From Streptomyces sp. KL109B (lineage in GTDB: Bacteria; Actinomycetota; Actinomycetes; Streptomycetales; Streptomycetaceae): a stretch of 64,000 nt of DNA. Shown here piece by piece: positions 9,816-19,521 of this stretch. The notes below the pieces were generated by a model, which ran no database searches, had not been told where the DNA came from, and saw only the letters and a list, made by a program, of their open reading frames with translations. The stretch covers positions 496,001 to 560,000 of the forward strand of contig NZ_JASERL010000001.1 of the NCBI RefSeq assembly GCF_030766935.1. The letters run 5' to 3'. Position numbers and translations under genes: made by a program. Numbering within the stretch: position 1 is the stretch's first letter; each line of letters opens with the position of its first letter.

Positions 9816-10099
9816 TGAGCGAGAAGACTGTGACTGAAGAGACTGCCGCCCGCGGCTTCCGCAAGACCCGTGAGGGCCTTGTCGTCAGCGACAAGATGGA
9901 CAAGACCGTCGTCGTCGCTGTCGAGGACCGCGTCAAGCACGCCCTGTACGGCAAGGTCATCCGCCGTACGAACAAGCTCAAGGCGCACGACGAGCAGAAC
10001 GCTGCCGGCGTCGGCGACCGCGTCCTCCTGATGGAGACGCGTCCGCTGTCGGCGAGCAAGCGCTGGCGCATCGTCGAGATCCTTGAGAAGGCCAAGTAA
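9815..10099 (+). CDS. rpsQ: 30S ribosomal protein S17
   Basis: The 94-residue protein has the S17 OB-fold signature ([22 protein letters not shown]) after a short acidic N-terminal extension ([13 protein letters not shown]). It binds the 5' domain of 16S rRNA early in assembly. It is the last gene of the S10 cluster and is followed by a 105-base structured gap before rplN, where the spc cluster begins. Confidence 0.98.
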   Translation: MSEKTVTEETAARGFRKTREGLVVSDKMDKTVVVAVEDRVKHALYGKVIRRTNKLKAHDEQNAAGVGDRVLLMETRPLSASKRWRIVEILEKAK

Positions 10100-10101
10100 T
10101 T

Positions 10102-10176
10102 CTCTGAGGCATCCCTCAGAGTTCGTTCCGCCAGGCTCGGCAGGGGCCACCTCTCGTAAGAGAGACGCCCCTGCCG
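10102..10176 (+). other. Two RNA hairpins in the rpsQ-rplN spacer
   Basis: Hairpin 1 has 8-bp arms 10102-10109 and 10114-10121 with a 4-base loop. Hairpin 2 has 10-bp arms 10138-10147 and 10167-10176 enclosing a second 5-bp stem (10151-10155 with 10160-10164, loop GTAA). They lie between the S10 and spc clusters and may act as attenuator, processing or stabiliser structures. No T-run follows, so full termination is unlikely. Confidence 0.55.
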
Positions 10177-10204
10177 GGAACCGGCAGACATTCAGGAGAT
10201 AGAC

Positions 10205-10573
10205 GTGATCCAGCAGGAGTCGCGACTTCGCGTCGCCGACAACACGGGTGCGAAGGAAATCCTCACCATCCGTGTTCTCGGTGGCTCGGGTCGCCGCTAC
10301 GCGGGCATCGGTGACGTCATCGTCGCCACCGTCAAGGATGCGATCCCCGGTGGCAACGTGAAGAAGGGTGACGTCGTCAAGGCGGTCATCGTTCGCACCG
10401 TCAAGGAGCGCCGTCGTCCCGACGGCTCGTACATCCGCTTCGACGAGAACGCCGCCGTCATTCTGAAGAACGACGGCGACCCTCGCGGCACCCGTATCTT
10501 CGGCCCCGTCGGCCGTGAGCTGCGCGAGAAGAAGTTCATGAAGATCATCTCGCTCGCGCCGGAGGTGCTGTAA
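10205..10573 (+). CDS. rplN: 50S ribosomal protein L14
   Basis: The 122-residue protein opens with [18 protein letters not shown], the L14 signature. It forms an intersubunit bridge and is a binding site for the silencing factor RsfS. GTG 10205 is preceded by AGGAGATAGAC, a clear ribosome-binding site. It starts the spc cluster, behind the hairpin-rich spacer at 10102-10176, and rplX follows after 2 bases. Confidence 0.98.
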   Translation: MIQQESRLRVADNTGAKEILTIRVLGGSGRRYAGIGDVIVATVKDAIPGGNVKKGDVVKAVIVRTVKERRRPDGSYIRFDENAAVILKNDGDPRGTRIFGPVGRELREKKFMKIISLAPEVL

Positions 10574-10575
10574 GC

Positions 10576-10899
10576 ATGAAGATCAAGAAGGGCGACCTGG
10601 TCCAGGTCATCACCGGTAAGGACAAGGGCAAGCAGGGCAAGGTGATTGCCGCTTACCCGCGCCAGGAGCGCGTCCTCGTCGAGGGTGTCAACCGGGTCAA
10701 GAAGCACACGAAGGCCGGCCCCACGGCCACCGGCTCGCAGGCCGGCGGCATCGTGACGACCGAGGCCCCCGTCCACGTCTCCAACGTCCAGCTGGTCGTG
10801 GAGAAGGACGGCAACAAGGTTGTCACGCGTGTCGGTTACCGCTTCGACGACGAGGGCAACAAGATCCGCGTTGCCAAGCGGACGGGTGAGGACATCTGA
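10576..10899 (+). CDS. rplX: 50S ribosomal protein L24
   Basis: The 107-residue protein begins [21 protein letters not shown], the KOW motif of L24, an assembly initiator protein of the large subunit. Its stop overlaps the rplE start (TGATG). Length and motifs are standard. Confidence 0.98.
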   Translation: MKIKKGDLVQVITGKDKGKQGKVIAAYPRQERVLVEGVNRVKKHTKAGPTATGSQAGGIVTTEAPVHVSNVQLVVEKDGNKVVTRVGYRFDDEGNKIRVAKRTGEDI

Positions 10900-11456
10900 T
10901 GACGACCACCACCACTCCGCGTCTGAAGACGAAGTACCGCGAGGAGATCACGGCGAAGCTGCAGGACGAGTTCTCGTACGAGAACGTCATGCAGATCCCC
11001 GGTCTCGTGAAGGTCGTCGTGAACATGGGTGTCGGCGACGCCGCCCGTGACTCGAAGCTCATGGACGGTGCCGTCCGTGACCTCACGACGATCACCGGCC
11101 AGAAGCCGGCCATCACCAAGGCTCGCAAGTCCATCGCGCAGTTCAAGCTGCGTGAGGGTCAGCCGATCGGTGCCCACGTCACGCTCCGTGGCGACCGCAT
11201 GTGGGAGTTCCTGGACCGCACCCTGTCGCTCGCGCTGCCGCGCATCCGCGACTTCCGTGGTCTGTCCCCCAAGCAGTTCGACGGCCGTGGCAACTACACC
11301 TTCGGTCTCACCGAGCAGGTCATGTTCCACGAGATCGACCAGGACAAGATCGACCGCGTCCGGGGTATGGACATCACCGTGGTCACCACGGCGACCAACG
11401 ACGACGAGGGCCGCGCCCTCCTTCGTCACCTCGGCTTCCCGTTCAAGGAGGCGTAA
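10899..11456 (+). CDS. rplE: 50S ribosomal protein L5
   Basis: The 185-residue protein contains the conserved core [20 protein letters not shown] and the C-terminal [20 protein letters not shown]5 binds 5S rRNA with L18 and forms part of the central protuberance. The start overlaps the rplX stop, and the zinc-type S14 gene follows after 5 bases. Confidence 0.98.
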   Translation: MTTTTTPRLKTKYREEITAKLQDEFSYENVMQIPGLVKVVVNMGVGDAARDSKLMDGAVRDLTTITGQKPAITKARKSIAQFKLREGQPIGAHVTLRGDRMWEFLDRTLSLALPRIRDFRGLSPKQFDGRGNYTFGLTEQVMFHEIDQDKIDRVRGMDITVVTTATNDDEGRALLRHLGFPFKEA

Positions 11457-11461
11457 GCGAG

Positions 11462-11647
11462 ATGGCGAAGAAGGCTCTTATTGCCAAGGCTGCTCGTAAG
11501 CCGAAGTTCGGTGTCCGGGGCTACACGCGCTGCCAGCGCTGCGGCCGCCCGCACTCCGTGTACCGCAAGTTCGGCCTGTGCCGCGTGTGCCTTCGTGAGA
11601 TGGCTCACCGTGGCGAGCTGCCGGGCGTGACCAAGAGCTCCTGGTAG
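11462..11647 (+). CDS. rpsZ: 30S ribosomal protein S14, zinc-binding type (S14Z)
   Basis: The 61-residue protein ([20 protein letters not shown]...) carries two CxxC pairs, CQRC and CRVC, which bind one zinc ion. This is the short C+ form of S14; many actinomycetes also encode a zinc-free paralogue elsewhere, under Zur control. It lies between rplE and rpsH, the usual position. A 211-base gap follows. Confidence 0.97.
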   Translation: MAKKALIAKAARKPKFGVRGYTRCQRCGRPHSVYRKFGLCRVCLREMAHRGELPGVTKSSW

Positions 11648-11858
11648 TCCCTTAGTTGGGATTGCCCGGATCTCTCGGTAAGTAGAGGGACGGCAGGGGC
11701 CCCAGCTCCCATGGCTTAGGCTAGGAGAGTTGGGCGCTTCTGCCGCCCTGACCGACTTACTACGCCGTAGGTCCCCGCGCCGCACCCGTCCCGCCCCTGT
11801 GTGGGGAGAGGGATGGCGCATACAGGAAACCCCGGCGAGAGAGGCCGAAGGCCAATTC
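11648..11858 (+). promoter_or_regulatory. rpsH leader/spacer
   Basis: This non-coding gap within the spc cluster contains a short GGGCG/CGCCC stem near 11730-11746 and a TAGGCT sequence near 11715 that could be a -10. I see no convincing -35 or named RNA motif. It may contain an internal promoter or an S8-responsive leader, but that is not demonstrated. Confidence 0.25.
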
Positions 11859-12257
11859 ATGACCATGACTGATCCGATCGCAGACATGCTTACGCGTCTG
11901 CGGAACGCGAACTCGGCATACCACGACACCGTGTCGATGCCGCACAGCAAGATCAAGTCGCACATCGCCGAGATCCTCCAGCAGGAGGGTTTCATCACCG
12001 GCTGGAAGGTCGAGGACGCCGAGGTCGGCAAGAACCTCGTCCTGGAGCTGAAGTTCGGCCCGAACCGTGAGCGTTCGATCGCCGGCATCAAGCGCATCTC
12101 CAAGCCGGGTCTGCGCGTTTACGCGAAGTCCACCAACCTGCCGAAGGTCCTCGGCGGCCTGGGCGTGGCGATCATCTCCACGTCGCACGGTCTCCTGACC
12201 GGCCAGCAGGCAGGCAAGAAGGGCGTGGGTGGGGAAGTCCTCGCCTACGTCTGGTAG
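11859..12257 (+). CDS. rpsH: 30S ribosomal protein S8
   Basis: The 132-residue protein begins [18 protein letters not shown] and ends with the conserved [16 protein letters not shown] tail. S8 binds helix 21 of 16S rRNA, and in E. coli it represses the spc operon. The frame is open further upstream, but ATG 11859 is the family N-terminus. rplF follows after 25 bases behind a strong AGGAGG site. Confidence 0.97.
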   Translation: MTMTDPIADMLTRLRNANSAYHDTVSMPHSKIKSHIAEILQQEGFITGWKVEDAEVGKNLVLELKFGPNRERSIAGIKRISKPGLRVYAKSTNLPKVLGGLGVAIISTSHGLLTGQQAGKKGVGGEVLAYVW

Positions 12258-12282
12258 CGGAAGGGAACAGGAGGAAACAGCT

Positions 12283-12822
12283 ATGTCGCGTATTGGCAAG
12301 CTCCCCATCACGGTTCCCGCCGGCGTGGACGTCACCATCGACGGCCAGACGGTTTCGGTCAAGGGCCCCAAGGGTTCCCTGAGCCACACCGTTGCGGCGC
12401 CGATCGAGATCGCCAAGGGTGAGGACGGCGTCCTGAACGTCACCCGCCCCAACGAAGAGCGTGAGAACAAGGCCCTCCACGGCCTGTCCCGCACGCTGGT
12501 GGCGAACATGATCACCGGCGTGACCACGGGTTACGTGAAGAAGCTCGAGATCAGCGGTGTCGGTTACCGCGTTGTCCCGAAGGGCTCCAACCTGGAGTTC
12601 TCGCTCGGCTACAGCCACCCGATCCTGGTCGAGGCGCCCGAGGGCATCTCGTTCAAGGTCGAGGGTCCGACCAAGTTCTCGGTCGAGGGCATCGACAAGC
12701 AGAAGGTCGGCGAGGTTGCGGCCAACATCCGCAAGCTGCGCAAGCCCGACCCGTACAAGGCCAAGGGCGTCAAGTACGAAGGCGAAGTCATCCGCCGCAA
12801 GGTCGGAAAGGCGGGTAAGTAA
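12283..12822 (+). CDS. rplF: 50S ribosomal protein L6
   Basis: The 179-residue protein has two L6 repeats and the hallmark C-terminal sequence [17 protein letters not shown]6 sits near the sarcin-ricin loop. The start is set by AGGAGG seven bases before ATG 12283; an upstream in-frame ATG at 12229 lies inside rpsH. rplR follows after 3 bases. Confidence 0.98.
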   Translation: MSRIGKLPITVPAGVDVTIDGQTVSVKGPKGSLSHTVAAPIEIAKGEDGVLNVTRPNEERENKALHGLSRTLVANMITGVTTGYVKKLEISGVGYRVVPKGSNLEFSLGYSHPILVEAPEGISFKVEGPTKFSVEGIDKQKVGEVAANIRKLRKPDPYKAKGVKYEGEVIRRKVGKAGK

Positions 12823-12825
12823 GCC

Positions 12826-13209
12826 ATGGCATACGGTCAGAAGATCGCTAAGGGCGACGCTTACAAGCGTGCGGCCATCAAGCGCCGCCACATCCGTATC
12901 CGTAAGCACATCTCGGGTACGGCCGAGCGCCCGCGCCTGGTCGTGACGCGTTCCAACCGCAACATCGTGGCCCAGGTCATCGACGACGTGAAGGGTCACA
13001 CCCTCGCGTCGGCCTCGACCCTGGACACCTCGATCCGCGGTGGCGAGGGCGACAAGTCCGCGCAGGCCAAGTCGGTCGGCGCCCTGGTCGCCGAGCGCGC
13101 CAAGGCCGCCGGTGTCGAGGCTGTCGTGTTCGACCGTGGTGGTAACCAGTACGCCGGGCGCATCGCTGCCCTGGCGGACGCCGCCCGCGAAGCCGGACTG
13201 AAGTTCTGA
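12826..13209 (+). CDS. rplR: 50S ribosomal protein L18
   Basis: The 127-residue protein has the basic N-terminus ([26 protein letters not shown]) that binds 5S rRNA and the conserved C-terminal [24 protein letters not shown]. It cooperates with L5 in the central protuberance. It is tightly spaced after rplF; rpsE follows after 41 bases. Confidence 0.98.
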   Translation: MAYGQKIAKGDAYKRAAIKRRHIRIRKHISGTAERPRLVVTRSNRNIVAQVIDDVKGHTLASASTLDTSIRGGEGDKSAQAKSVGALVAERAKAAGVEAVVFDRGGNQYAGRIAALADAAREAGLKF

Positions 13210-13250
13210 GCCGGTTCCGTAGCTAGCGGAAACAGAGAGAGGTAATTCCA

Positions 13251-13853
13251 ATGGCTGGACCCCAGCGCCGCGGTGGCGGTGCCGGTGGCGGCGAGCGGCG
13301 GGACCGGAAGGGTCGCGACGGTGGCAACGCCGCCGAGAAGACCGCGTACGTTGAGCGCGTTGTCGCGATCAACCGCGTCGCCAAGGTTGTGAAGGGTGGT
13401 CGTCGCTTCAGCTTCACTGCGCTCGTCGTAGTGGGCGACGGTGACGGCACCGTGGGTGTCGGTTACGGCAAGGCCAAGGAGGTGCCGGCCGCCATCGCCA
13501 AGGGTGTTGAGGAGGCCAAGAAGCACTTCTTCAAGGTCCCCCGTATCCAGGGCACCATCCCGCACCCGATCCAGGGTGAGAAGGCTGCCGGCGTCGTGCT
13601 GCTCAAGCCCGCGTCCCCCGGTACCGGTGTTATCGCCGGTGGCCCGGTGCGCGCCGTGCTCGAGTGCGCCGGCGTTCACGACATCCTGTCGAAGTCGCTC
13701 GGCTCCGACAACGCGATCAACATCGTGCACGCCACGGTGGAGGCCCTGCGTGGTCTGCAGCGTCCCGAGGAGATCGCGGCTCGCCGTGGTCTGCCCCTCG
13801 AGGACGTCGCTCCCGCGGCCCTGCTGCGTGCGCGTGCCGGGGCTGGTGCGTAA
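13251..13853 (+). CDS. rpsE: 30S ribosomal protein S5
   Basis: The 200-residue S5 has a Gly/Arg-rich N-terminal extension ([18 protein letters not shown]), then the double-stranded-RNA-binding domain ([23 protein letters not shown]) and the C-terminal domain. It controls decoding accuracy and mRNA helicase activity at the entry channel. The stop overlaps the rpmD start (TAATG). Confidence 0.98.
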   Translation: MAGPQRRGGGAGGGERRDRKGRDGGNAAEKTAYVERVVAINRVAKVVKGGRRFSFTALVVVGDGDGTVGVGYGKAKEVPAAIAKGVEEAKKHFFKVPRIQGTIPHPIQGEKAAGVVLLKPASPGTGVIAGGPVRAVLECAGVHDILSKSLGSDNAINIVHATVEALRGLQRPEEIAARRGLPLEDVAPAALLRARAGAGA

Positions 13854-14035
13854 TGGCGCAGCTCAAGATCACGCAGACGAAGTCGTACATCGGCAGCAAG
13901 CAGAACCACCGTGACACCCTGCGCTCCCTTGGTCTCAAGGGCATCCACACGCAGGTCGTCAAGGAGGACCGCCCCGAGTTCCGCGGCATGGTGCAGACCG
14001 TCCGCCACCTCGTGACGGTCGAGGAGGTCGACTGA
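13853..14035 (+). CDS. rpmD: 50S ribosomal protein L30
   Basis: The 60-residue protein ([20 protein letters not shown]...) matches bacterial L30. It overlaps the rpsE stop by one base and ends 2 bases before rplO. It lies in another frame from the long rpsE-antisense ORFs and is defined by family match and spacing. Confidence 0.96.
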   Translation: MAQLKITQTKSYIGSKQNHRDTLRSLGLKGIHTQVVKEDRPEFRGMVQTVRHLVTVEEVD

Positions 14036-14037
14036 TC

Positions 14038-14493
14038 ATGGGTGAGCAGAACCCGCTCAAGATCCACAACCTCCGTCCGGCCCCCGGCGCCAAGACCGCC
14101 AAGACCCGTGTCGGTCGTGGTGAGGCGTCGAAGGGTAAGACGGCAGGTCGCGGTACCAAGGGTACGAAGGCCCGTTACCAGGTTCCGGAGCGCTTCGAGG
14201 GTGGCCAGATGCCCCTCCACATGCGTCTCCCGAAGCTGAAGGGCTTCAAGAACCCGTTCAAGACCGAGTTCCAGGTCGTGAACCTGGACAAGCTGGCTTC
14301 GCTCTACCCCGAGGGTGGCGAGGTCACGGTCGAGGGTCTCGTCGCCAAGGGCGCCGTGCGCAAGAACAGCCTCGTCAAGGTCCTGGGCCAGGGCGAGATC
14401 TCCGTGGCGCTGCAGGTGACGGTCGACGCCGTCTCCGGCTCCGCCAAGGAGAAGATCACCGCCGCCGGCGGTACGGTCACCGAGCTCGTCTGA
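14038..14493 (+). CDS. rplO: 50S ribosomal protein L15
   Basis: The 151-residue protein has the Gly/Lys/Arg-rich N-terminus ([18 protein letters not shown]) typical of L15 and the C-terminal [18 protein letters not shown]. It is a late-assembly protein contacting several 23S domains. It is the last spc gene before a 13-bp hairpin at 14531-14562 that separates it from secY. Confidence 0.98.
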   Translation: MGEQNPLKIHNLRPAPGAKTAKTRVGRGEASKGKTAGRGTKGTKARYQVPERFEGGQMPLHMRLPKLKGFKNPFKTEFQVVNLDKLASLYPEGGEVTVEGLVAKGAVRKNSLVKVLGQGEISVALQVTVDAVSGSAKEKITAAGGTVTELV

Positions 14494-14530
14494 ACCCAGA
14501 CAGTGGCTCAATGACCTGAGCGATCCCATA

Positions 14531-14562
14531 CCGGGGATGCCCCACATAAGGGGCATCCCCGG
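14531..14562 (+). terminator. Hairpin terminator/attenuator between rplO and secY
   Basis: A perfect 13-bp stem, 14531-14543 with 14550-14562, has a 6-base loop and is followed by TTGGTCGTT. It probably reduces read-through from the spc cluster into secY, which implies a separate secY promoter in 14563-14730. Confidence 0.7.
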
Positions 14563-14737
14563 TTGGTCGTTCCAAGGGGGGCAGTTACGCCGGTAAGGTG
14601 GCGTCCGCTGTTAAGTTCCGGGCTCAGTGTGCCCCCGGCACCAATCCCGGTACTTGGCCGTTAGACCGTTTACGTATTTGTCGAATCCTCAAGACCGTCA
14701 CCTCTGGCGCACGCGCGCGGGGGTCGCAGGAGGCACC

Positions 14738-16051
14738 GTGCTCACCGCGTTCGCCCGGGCGTTCAAGACGCCCGACCTGCGCAAGAAGCTGCTCTTCACG
14801 CTGGGCATCATCGTGATCTACCGGCTCGGCGCACATGTGCCGATTCCCGGCATCGATTACACGAACGTCCAGACGTGCATGGACCAGGCCAGCTCGAGTT
14901 CCGGCCTGTTCGGTCTGGTCAACATGTTCAGCGGTGGCGCGCTGCTGCAGATCACGATCTTCGCGCTCGGCATCATGCCGTACATCACCGCGAGCATCAT
15001 TCTGCAGCTGCTCACCGTGGTGATCCCGCGCCTCGAAGCTCTCAAGAAGGAGGGTCAGGCCGGTACAGCGAAGATCACGCAGTACACCCGCTACCTGACC
15101 GTGGCGCTCGCCATCCTTCAGGGCACGGGTCTCGTCGCCACCGCCCGCACCGGCGCCCTGTTCCAGGGGTGCCCCGTCGCCAGCGAGATCGTGCCCGACC
15201 AGTCGATCTTCGTCACCATCACGATGGTGATCGTGATGACCGCCGGCACCTGCGTGATGATGTGGCTCGGCGAGCTGATCACGGACCGCGGCATCGGCAA
15301 CGGCATGTCGATCCTGATGTTCATCTCGATCGCCGCCACCTTCCCGTCCGCCCTGTGGGCCATCAAGAAGCAGGGCTCGCTGGCCGACGGCTGGATCGAG
15401 TTCGGCACGGTCATCCTGGTCGGCCTCGTCATGGTCGCCCTGGTGGTCTTCGTCGAGCAGGCCCAGCGCCGTATCCCGGTGCAGTACGCGAAGCGCATGA
15501 TCGGTCGTCGTTCCTACGGCGGTACGTCCACGTACATCCCGCTCAAGGTGAACCAGGCCGGTGTGATCCCGGTCATCTTCGCGTCGTCGCTGCTCTACAT
15601 CCCGGCCCTGGTCGCGCAGTTCGCGGGAGGCGATTCCGACTGGAAGGTCTGGATCGACGACCACCTGACCAAGGGAAATCACCCGATTTACATCGTCACG
15701 TACTTCCTCTTGATCGTGTTCTTCGCCTTCTTCTACGTGGCGATCTCGTTCAACCCCGAGGAAGTCGCCGACAACATGAAGAAGTATGGTGGCTTCATCC
15801 CGGGCATCCGGGCTGGCCGACCGACCGCTGAGTACCTTTCGTACGTGCTCAACCGGATCACCTGGCCGGGTTCGCTGTATTTGGGCCTGATCGCTCTCGT
15901 GCCGACGATGGCGTTGGTTGGTTTCGGGGCAAACCAGAACTTCCCGTTCGGTGGTACGAGCATCCTGATCATCGTGGGTGTGGGCCTGGAGACGGTGAAG
16001 CAGATCGAGAGCCAGCTCCAGCAGCGCAATTACGAAGGGTTCCTCCGCTGA
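14738..16051 (+). CDS. secY: Preprotein translocase subunit SecY
   Basis: The 437-residue integral membrane protein should span the membrane ten times. Conserved blocks include [17 protein letters not shown] near the start, [23 protein letters not shown], and the cytoplasmic loop [16 protein letters not shown]. It is the channel of the Sec translocon with SecE and SecG. GTG 14738 is preceded by AGGAGG five bases upstream; the frame extends upstream to 14627 but lacks a comparable site. adk overlaps the stop (TGATG), the usual secY-adk arrangement. Confidence 0.98.
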   Translation: MLTAFARAFKTPDLRKKLLFTLGIIVIYRLGAHVPIPGIDYTNVQTCMDQASSSSGLFGLVNMFSGGALLQITIFALGIMPYITASIILQLLTVVIPRLEALKKEGQAGTAKITQYTRYLTVALAILQGTGLVATARTGALFQGCPVASEIVPDQSIFVTITMVIVMTAGTCVMMWLGELITDRGIGNGMSILMFISIAATFPSALWAIKKQGSLADGWIEFGTVILVGLVMVALVVFVEQAQRRIPVQYAKRMIGRRSYGGTSTYIPLKVNQAGVIPVIFASSLLYIPALVAQFAGGDSDWKVWIDDHLTKGNHPIYIVTYFLLIVFFAFFYVAISFNPEEVADNMKKYGGFIPGIRAGRPTAEYLSYVLNRITWPGSLYLGLIALVPTMALVGFGANQNFPFGGTSILIIVGVGLETVKQIESQLQQRNYEGFLR

Positions 16052-16698
16052 TGCGAATCGTCCTCGTCGGGCCGCCCGGTGCCGGCAAGGGAACGCAGGC
16101 CGCGTTCCTGGCCAAGAATCTGTCGATTCCGCACATCTCCACGGGCGACCTCTTCCGTGCCAACATCAGCCAGGGCACGGATCTCGGCAAGCAGGCCAAG
16201 TCCTACATGGACGCCGGCCAGCTCGTCCCGGACGAGGTCACCATCGGGATGGCCAAGGACCGCATGGAGCAGCCGGATGCCGTGAACGGCTTCCTGCTCG
16301 ACGGCTTCCCGCGCAACGTCTCGCAGGCCGAGGCGCTCGACGTCGCCCTCAAGGCCGACGACGTGAAGCTGGACGCGGTCCTGGACCTGGAGGTCCCCGA
16401 GGACGAGGTGGTCAAGCGCATCGCGGGCCGCCGCATCTGCCGCAACGACTCGGCGCACGTCTTCCACGTCGCGTACAAGCAGCCCGAGACCGAGGGTGTC
16501 TGCGACACCTGCGGCGGCGAGCTGTACCAGCGCGACGACGACAAGGAAGAGACCGTGCGCAAGCGGCTCGAGGTCTACCACACGCAGACCGAGCCGATCA
16601 TCGACTACTACCGTGAGCAGGGGCTCGTCGTGACGATCTCCGCCCTCGGCAAGGTCGAGGAGGTCACGGCGCGGGCCATGGAGGCCCTGGGGCGCTGA
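16051..16698 (+). CDS. adk: Adenylate kinase
   Basis: The 215-residue enzyme converts ATP + AMP to 2 ADP. It has the P-loop [10 protein letters not shown] at residues 7-16, the AMP-binding FLLDGFPRN and a long LID domain. The LID carries Cys/His pairs (ICRNDSAH and CDTC), suggesting a zinc-stabilised lid. The start is coupled to the secY stop. A hairpin at 16726-16759 follows. Confidence 0.98.
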   Translation: MRIVLVGPPGAGKGTQAAFLAKNLSIPHISTGDLFRANISQGTDLGKQAKSYMDAGQLVPDEVTIGMAKDRMEQPDAVNGFLLDGFPRNVSQAEALDVALKADDVKLDAVLDLEVPEDEVVKRIAGRRICRNDSAHVFHVAYKQPETEGVCDTCGGELYQRDDDKEETVRKRLEVYHTQTEPIIDYYREQGLVVTISALGKVEEVTARAMEALGR

Positions 16699-16725
16699 GC
16701 CCTTCCTCTCAGTAGTACGTGCCTG

Positions 16726-16759
16726 AGGCCGCGGTTCCCCGTCGGGGGGATCGCGGCCT
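16726..16759 (+). terminator. Hairpin after adk
   Basis: An 8-bp outer stem, 16726-16733 with 16752-16759, continues into an inner TCCCC/GGGGA stem around GTC and is followed by TTAGTG. This is a plausible terminator or attenuator before map. Confidence 0.6.
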
Positions 16760-16830
16760 TAGTGTTGGTGGGAAGTGGACTACCGGACGTACGTGACCCT
16801 CGTACCGGATGACGGAGAGCGCAGGCCCCC

Positions 16831-17667
16831 ATGGTGCAGATCAAGACCCCCGACCAGATTCGCAAGATGCGGGAGGCGGGGCTTGTCGTCGCGGCTGTCC
16901 ATGCCGCGACCCGTGAGGCGGCCGTGCCGGGCGCGACCACCAAGGACCTGGACGAGGTCGCCCGCAAGGTGCTCGCCGAGCACGGCGCGAAGTCGAACTT
17001 CCTCGGCTACGGAGGCTTCCCCGCCACGATCTGCACCTCGAAGAACGAGGTCGTGGTGCACGGCATCCCGAGCGACGACGTGGTGTTGGAAGACGGCGAC
17101 ATCATCTCCATCGACGCGGGCGCGATCATCGACGGCTGGCACGGCGACGCCGCGTACACCGCCTTCGTCGGGTCCGGTCACTCCCCGGAGCTGGTCGAGC
17201 TGTCCCGGGTCACCGAGGAGTCGATGTGGGCCGGGCTCGCGGCGATGAAGCAGGGCAACCGGCTGGTGGACATCTCGCGCGCCATCGAGACGTACATCCG
17301 GCGCCAGCCCAAGCCGGGCGGTGGCAAGTACGGGATCGTCGAGGACTACGGCGGGCACGGCATCGGCACCGAGATGCACATGGACCCGCATCTGCTGAAC
17401 TACGTCGAGCGGCGGCGCGGCAAGGGGCCGAAGCTGGTGCCCGGGTTCTGCCTCGCCATCGAGCCGATGGTGTCGCTCGGGACGCCGAAGACGGAGACGC
17501 TGTCGGACGACTGGACCGTCATTACGACGGACGGGACGTGGTCGTCGCACTGGGAGCACTCGGTGGCGCTCACGGAGGACGGTCCGCTGGTTCTTACGTC
17601 GCCGGACGGCGGCAAGGCGAAGCTCGCGGAGCTGGGCGTGACGGCGGCGCCGGACCCGCTGGCGTAG
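16831..17667 (+). CDS. map: Type I methionine aminopeptidase
   Basis: The 278-residue enzyme removes N-terminal Met from nascent proteins. The di-metal ligands and catalytic residues of the pita-bread fold are visible: VVHGIP (His), SIDAGAI and DGWHGDA (two Asp), GGHGIG (His), AIEPMV (Glu) and SHWEHSVA (Glu). There is no long N-terminal extension. It is co-directional with adk after a 132-base gap containing a hairpin, and is followed by a repeat-bearing spacer before infA. Confidence 0.97.
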   Translation: MVQIKTPDQIRKMREAGLVVAAVHAATREAAVPGATTKDLDEVARKVLAEHGAKSNFLGYGGFPATICTSKNEVVVHGIPSDDVVLEDGDIISIDAGAIIDGWHGDAAYTAFVGSGHSPELVELSRVTEESMWAGLAAMKQGNRLVDISRAIETYIRRQPKPGGGKYGIVEDYGGHGIGTEMHMDPHLLNYVERRRGKGPKLVPGFCLAIEPMVSLGTPKTETLSDDWTVITTDGTWSSHWEHSVALTEDGPLVLTSPDGGKAKLAELGVTAAPDPLA

Positions 17668-17689
17668 GTGCCATAACGGGTGCGCCGGC

Positions 17690-17760
17690 ACGGGGCGCGG
17701 TCGCGGGGCTCCGCCCCGGGCCCCGCTGCTCAATCGCCGCAGCGGCTCTATGGGCCGGGG
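17690..17760 (+). repeat. GC-rich extragenic palindromic repeat (copy a)
   Basis: The block GGGGCTCCGCCCC, then GGGCCCCGCTGCTCAATCGCC and a terminal GGCTCTATGGG, is repeated almost identically at 39895-39950. It is related to copies at about 39820, 43370 and, inverted, 55578-55760. It forms stacked hairpins at the 3' side of map. Confidence 0.65.
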
Positions 17761-17914
17761 CGTCGTCGCTTAATGATCTTCCGGGTGGGGCAGAATCACG
17801 AGATTCGTCTTTCCGGGGGTACTGACGTAGACTGACTCGTCGGCTCTCGTGTATGCGCATGTCTCCATGCGTCCAGCGAGAGTTGATCAAGGTAGTCGAT
17901 TCGAAGGGCGAAGC

Positions 17915-18136
17915 GTGGCCAAGAAGCAAGGTGCCATCGAGATCGAGGGCACTGTCGTCGAGTCTCTGCCGAACGCCATGTTCAAGGTCGAGCTCCAGAA
18001 CGGCCACCAGGTCCTGGCACACATCAGCGGCAAGATGCGCATGCACTACATCCGCATCCTCCCTGACGACCGGGTCGTGGTGGAGCTGTCTCCGTACGAC
18101 CTGACCCGTGGCCGGATCGTCTACCGGTACAAGTAG
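17915..18136 (+). CDS. infA: Translation initiation factor IF-1
   Basis: The 73-residue S1/OB-fold protein ([19 protein letters not shown] ... [15 protein letters not shown]) binds the 30S A site during initiation. GTG 17915 is preceded by GAAGGGCGAAGC. A TAGACT hexamer near 17828-17833 is a candidate -10 for its own promoter. rpmJ follows after 59 bases. A divergent second IF-1 is encoded at 37068-37304. Confidence 0.97.
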   Translation: MAKKQGAIEIEGTVVESLPNAMFKVELQNGHQVLAHISGKMRMHYIRILPDDRVVVELSPYDLTRGRIVYRYK

Positions 18137-18195
18137 ATCTTGCCCGAATCCCGCTTCGGCGGGCTGCCGGCAACTGACCCGGAGAACCTCACCAC

Positions 18196-18309
18196 ATGAA
18201 GGTCAAGCCGAGCGTCAAGAAGATCTGCGACAAGTGCAGGGTGATCCGCCGTCACGGTCGGGTCATGGTGATCTGCGACAACCCGCGCCACAAGCAGCGC
18301 CAGGGCTGA
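18196..18309 (+). CDS. rpmJ: 50S ribosomal protein L36 (zinc-binding form)
   Basis: The 37-residue protein ([20 protein letters not shown]...) has the CxxC...C...H zinc ligands (ICDKC, VICDN, RHKQ). It is too small for most ORF thresholds but certain by family and context (infA-rpmJ-rpsM). Many actinomycetes carry a zinc-free paralogue elsewhere. Confidence 0.97.
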   Translation: MKVKPSVKKICDKCRVIRRHGRVMVICDNPRHKQRQG

Positions 18310-18387
18310 TCCAGAACCCCTTTACTGCAGTTCGTTCGCAGAGTTCGCGCGACGCAGCACATTGAGTACATATGCAGGACCCGCCGG

Positions 18388-18469
18388 CGGTGGTGATCAC
18401 CACCGTGGCGACACCTTCGGTCGGAGGCCGAGGACTCAGCTCGTACCAACCCATTGGGAAAACAATGGG
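18388..18469 (+). promoter_or_regulatory. Structured leader of the rpsM-rpsK-rpoA cluster
   Basis: The 217-base gap contains a perfect 18-bp palindrome (18388-18405, CGGTGGTGA/TCACCACCG) and a 7-bp stem (18450-18456 with 18463-18469) closed by a GGAAAA loop. Because rpsD is absent from this cluster, the classical S4-responsive alpha-operon leader need not apply. The role is unproven. Confidence 0.4.
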
Positions 18470-18526
18470 GACGGCGGCTGGGAGTGGTTCTGCTACAGAC
18501 CTCCGAAGAATCAACAGGAGCCATAA

Positions 18527-18907
18527 ATGGCACGCGTTGAAGGTGTTGACCTCCCGCGCGAGAAGCGCATTGAGGTTGCCCTCACCTACGTGTTCGGCAT
18601 CGGCCGTACGCGCGCCCAGCAGACGCTGGACGCCATCGGTGTCGACCGCAACATCCGCGTTCGCGACATCTCCGAGGAAGACCTCGTGAAGATCCGTGAG
18701 TACGTGGACCAGAACTTCCAGACCGAGGGTGACCTCCGTCGCGAGATCCAGGCCGACATCCGCCGCAAGGTCGAGATCGGCTGCTACCAGGGTCTGCGTC
18801 ACCGTCGCGGCCTGCCGGTCCACGGCCAGCGCACCAGCACGAACGCCCGTACCCGCAAGGGCCCGCGTCGCGCCATCGCCGGTAAGAAGAAGCCGGGCAA
18901 GAAGTAG
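18527..18907 (+). CDS. rpsM: 30S ribosomal protein S13
   Basis: The 126-residue protein begins [18 protein letters not shown] and has the basic tail [19 protein letters not shown] that reaches toward P-site tRNA. It is first in the alpha cluster, 66 bases before rpsK. AACAGGAGCCATAA precedes ATG, a good ribosome-binding site. Confidence 0.98.
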   Translation: MARVEGVDLPREKRIEVALTYVFGIGRTRAQQTLDAIGVDRNIRVRDISEEDLVKIREYVDQNFQTEGDLRREIQADIRRKVEIGCYQGLRHRRGLPVHGQRTSTNARTRKGPRRAIAGKKKPGKK

Positions 18908-18973
18908 TCCACAGCGGACTCGCCGTCCAGCGGTCTTCGCTGTAGGACCGACCACCTCCCGTAGGAGAACGAC

Positions 18974-19378
18974 ATGCCCCCCAAGGGTCGTCAGGGCGCC
19001 ACCAAGAAGGTGCGTCGCAAGGAAAAGAAGAACGTCGCTCACGGCCACGCGCACATCAAGAGCACGTTCAACAACACGATCGTGTCCATCACGGACCCGA
19101 CCGGCAACGTGATCTCGTGGGCCTCCGCCGGCCACGTCGGCTTCAAGGGCTCCCGCAAGTCCACGCCGTTCGCCGCGCAGATGGCCGCCGAGTCGGCTGC
19201 CCGCCGCGCCCAGGAGCACGGCATGCGCAAGGTCGACGTCTTCGTCAAGGGCCCGGGTTCCGGTCGTGAGACCGCCATCCGCTCCCTGCAGGCGACCGGC
19301 CTCGAGGTCGGCTCGATCCAGGACGTCACGCCGACGCCGCACAACGGCTGCCGTCCCCCGAAGCGCCGCCGCGTCTGA
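18974..19378 (+). CDS. rpsK: 30S ribosomal protein S11
   Basis: The 134-residue protein has the conserved [21 protein letters not shown] and C-terminal [18 protein letters not shown] of S11, which lines the mRNA exit on the 30S platform. It is followed directly by rpoA without rpsD, an arrangement typical of Streptomyces. An 11-bp hairpin lies at 19404-19437. Confidence 0.98.
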   Translation: MPPKGRQGATKKVRRKEKKNVAHGHAHIKSTFNNTIVSITDPTGNVISWASAGHVGFKGSRKSTPFAAQMAAESAARRAQEHGMRKVDVFVKGPGSGRETAIRSLQATGLEVGSIQDVTPTPHNGCRPPKRRRV

Positions 19379-19403
19379 CGCGTCGCGTTTCGACCAGGGT
19401 TTC

Positions 19404-19437
19404 CGGGCGGTACGGCTCTTTTGGGGCGTACCGCCCG
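19404..19437 (+). terminator. Hairpin between rpsK and rpoA
   Basis: An 11-bp perfect stem, 19404-19414 with 19427-19437, has a loop containing CTTTT. A TTGACA hexamer follows at 19443-19448 without an obvious -10. Possible partial terminator plus internal promoter region. Confidence 0.5.
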
Positions 19438-19521
19438 TACCCTTGACAGAACAACATCAGGCTTCGCCTGGTGGCCTCAGGGCATCAAATAGTGGGTGCC
19501 CCTGACTGAAGGATTCGCAGC

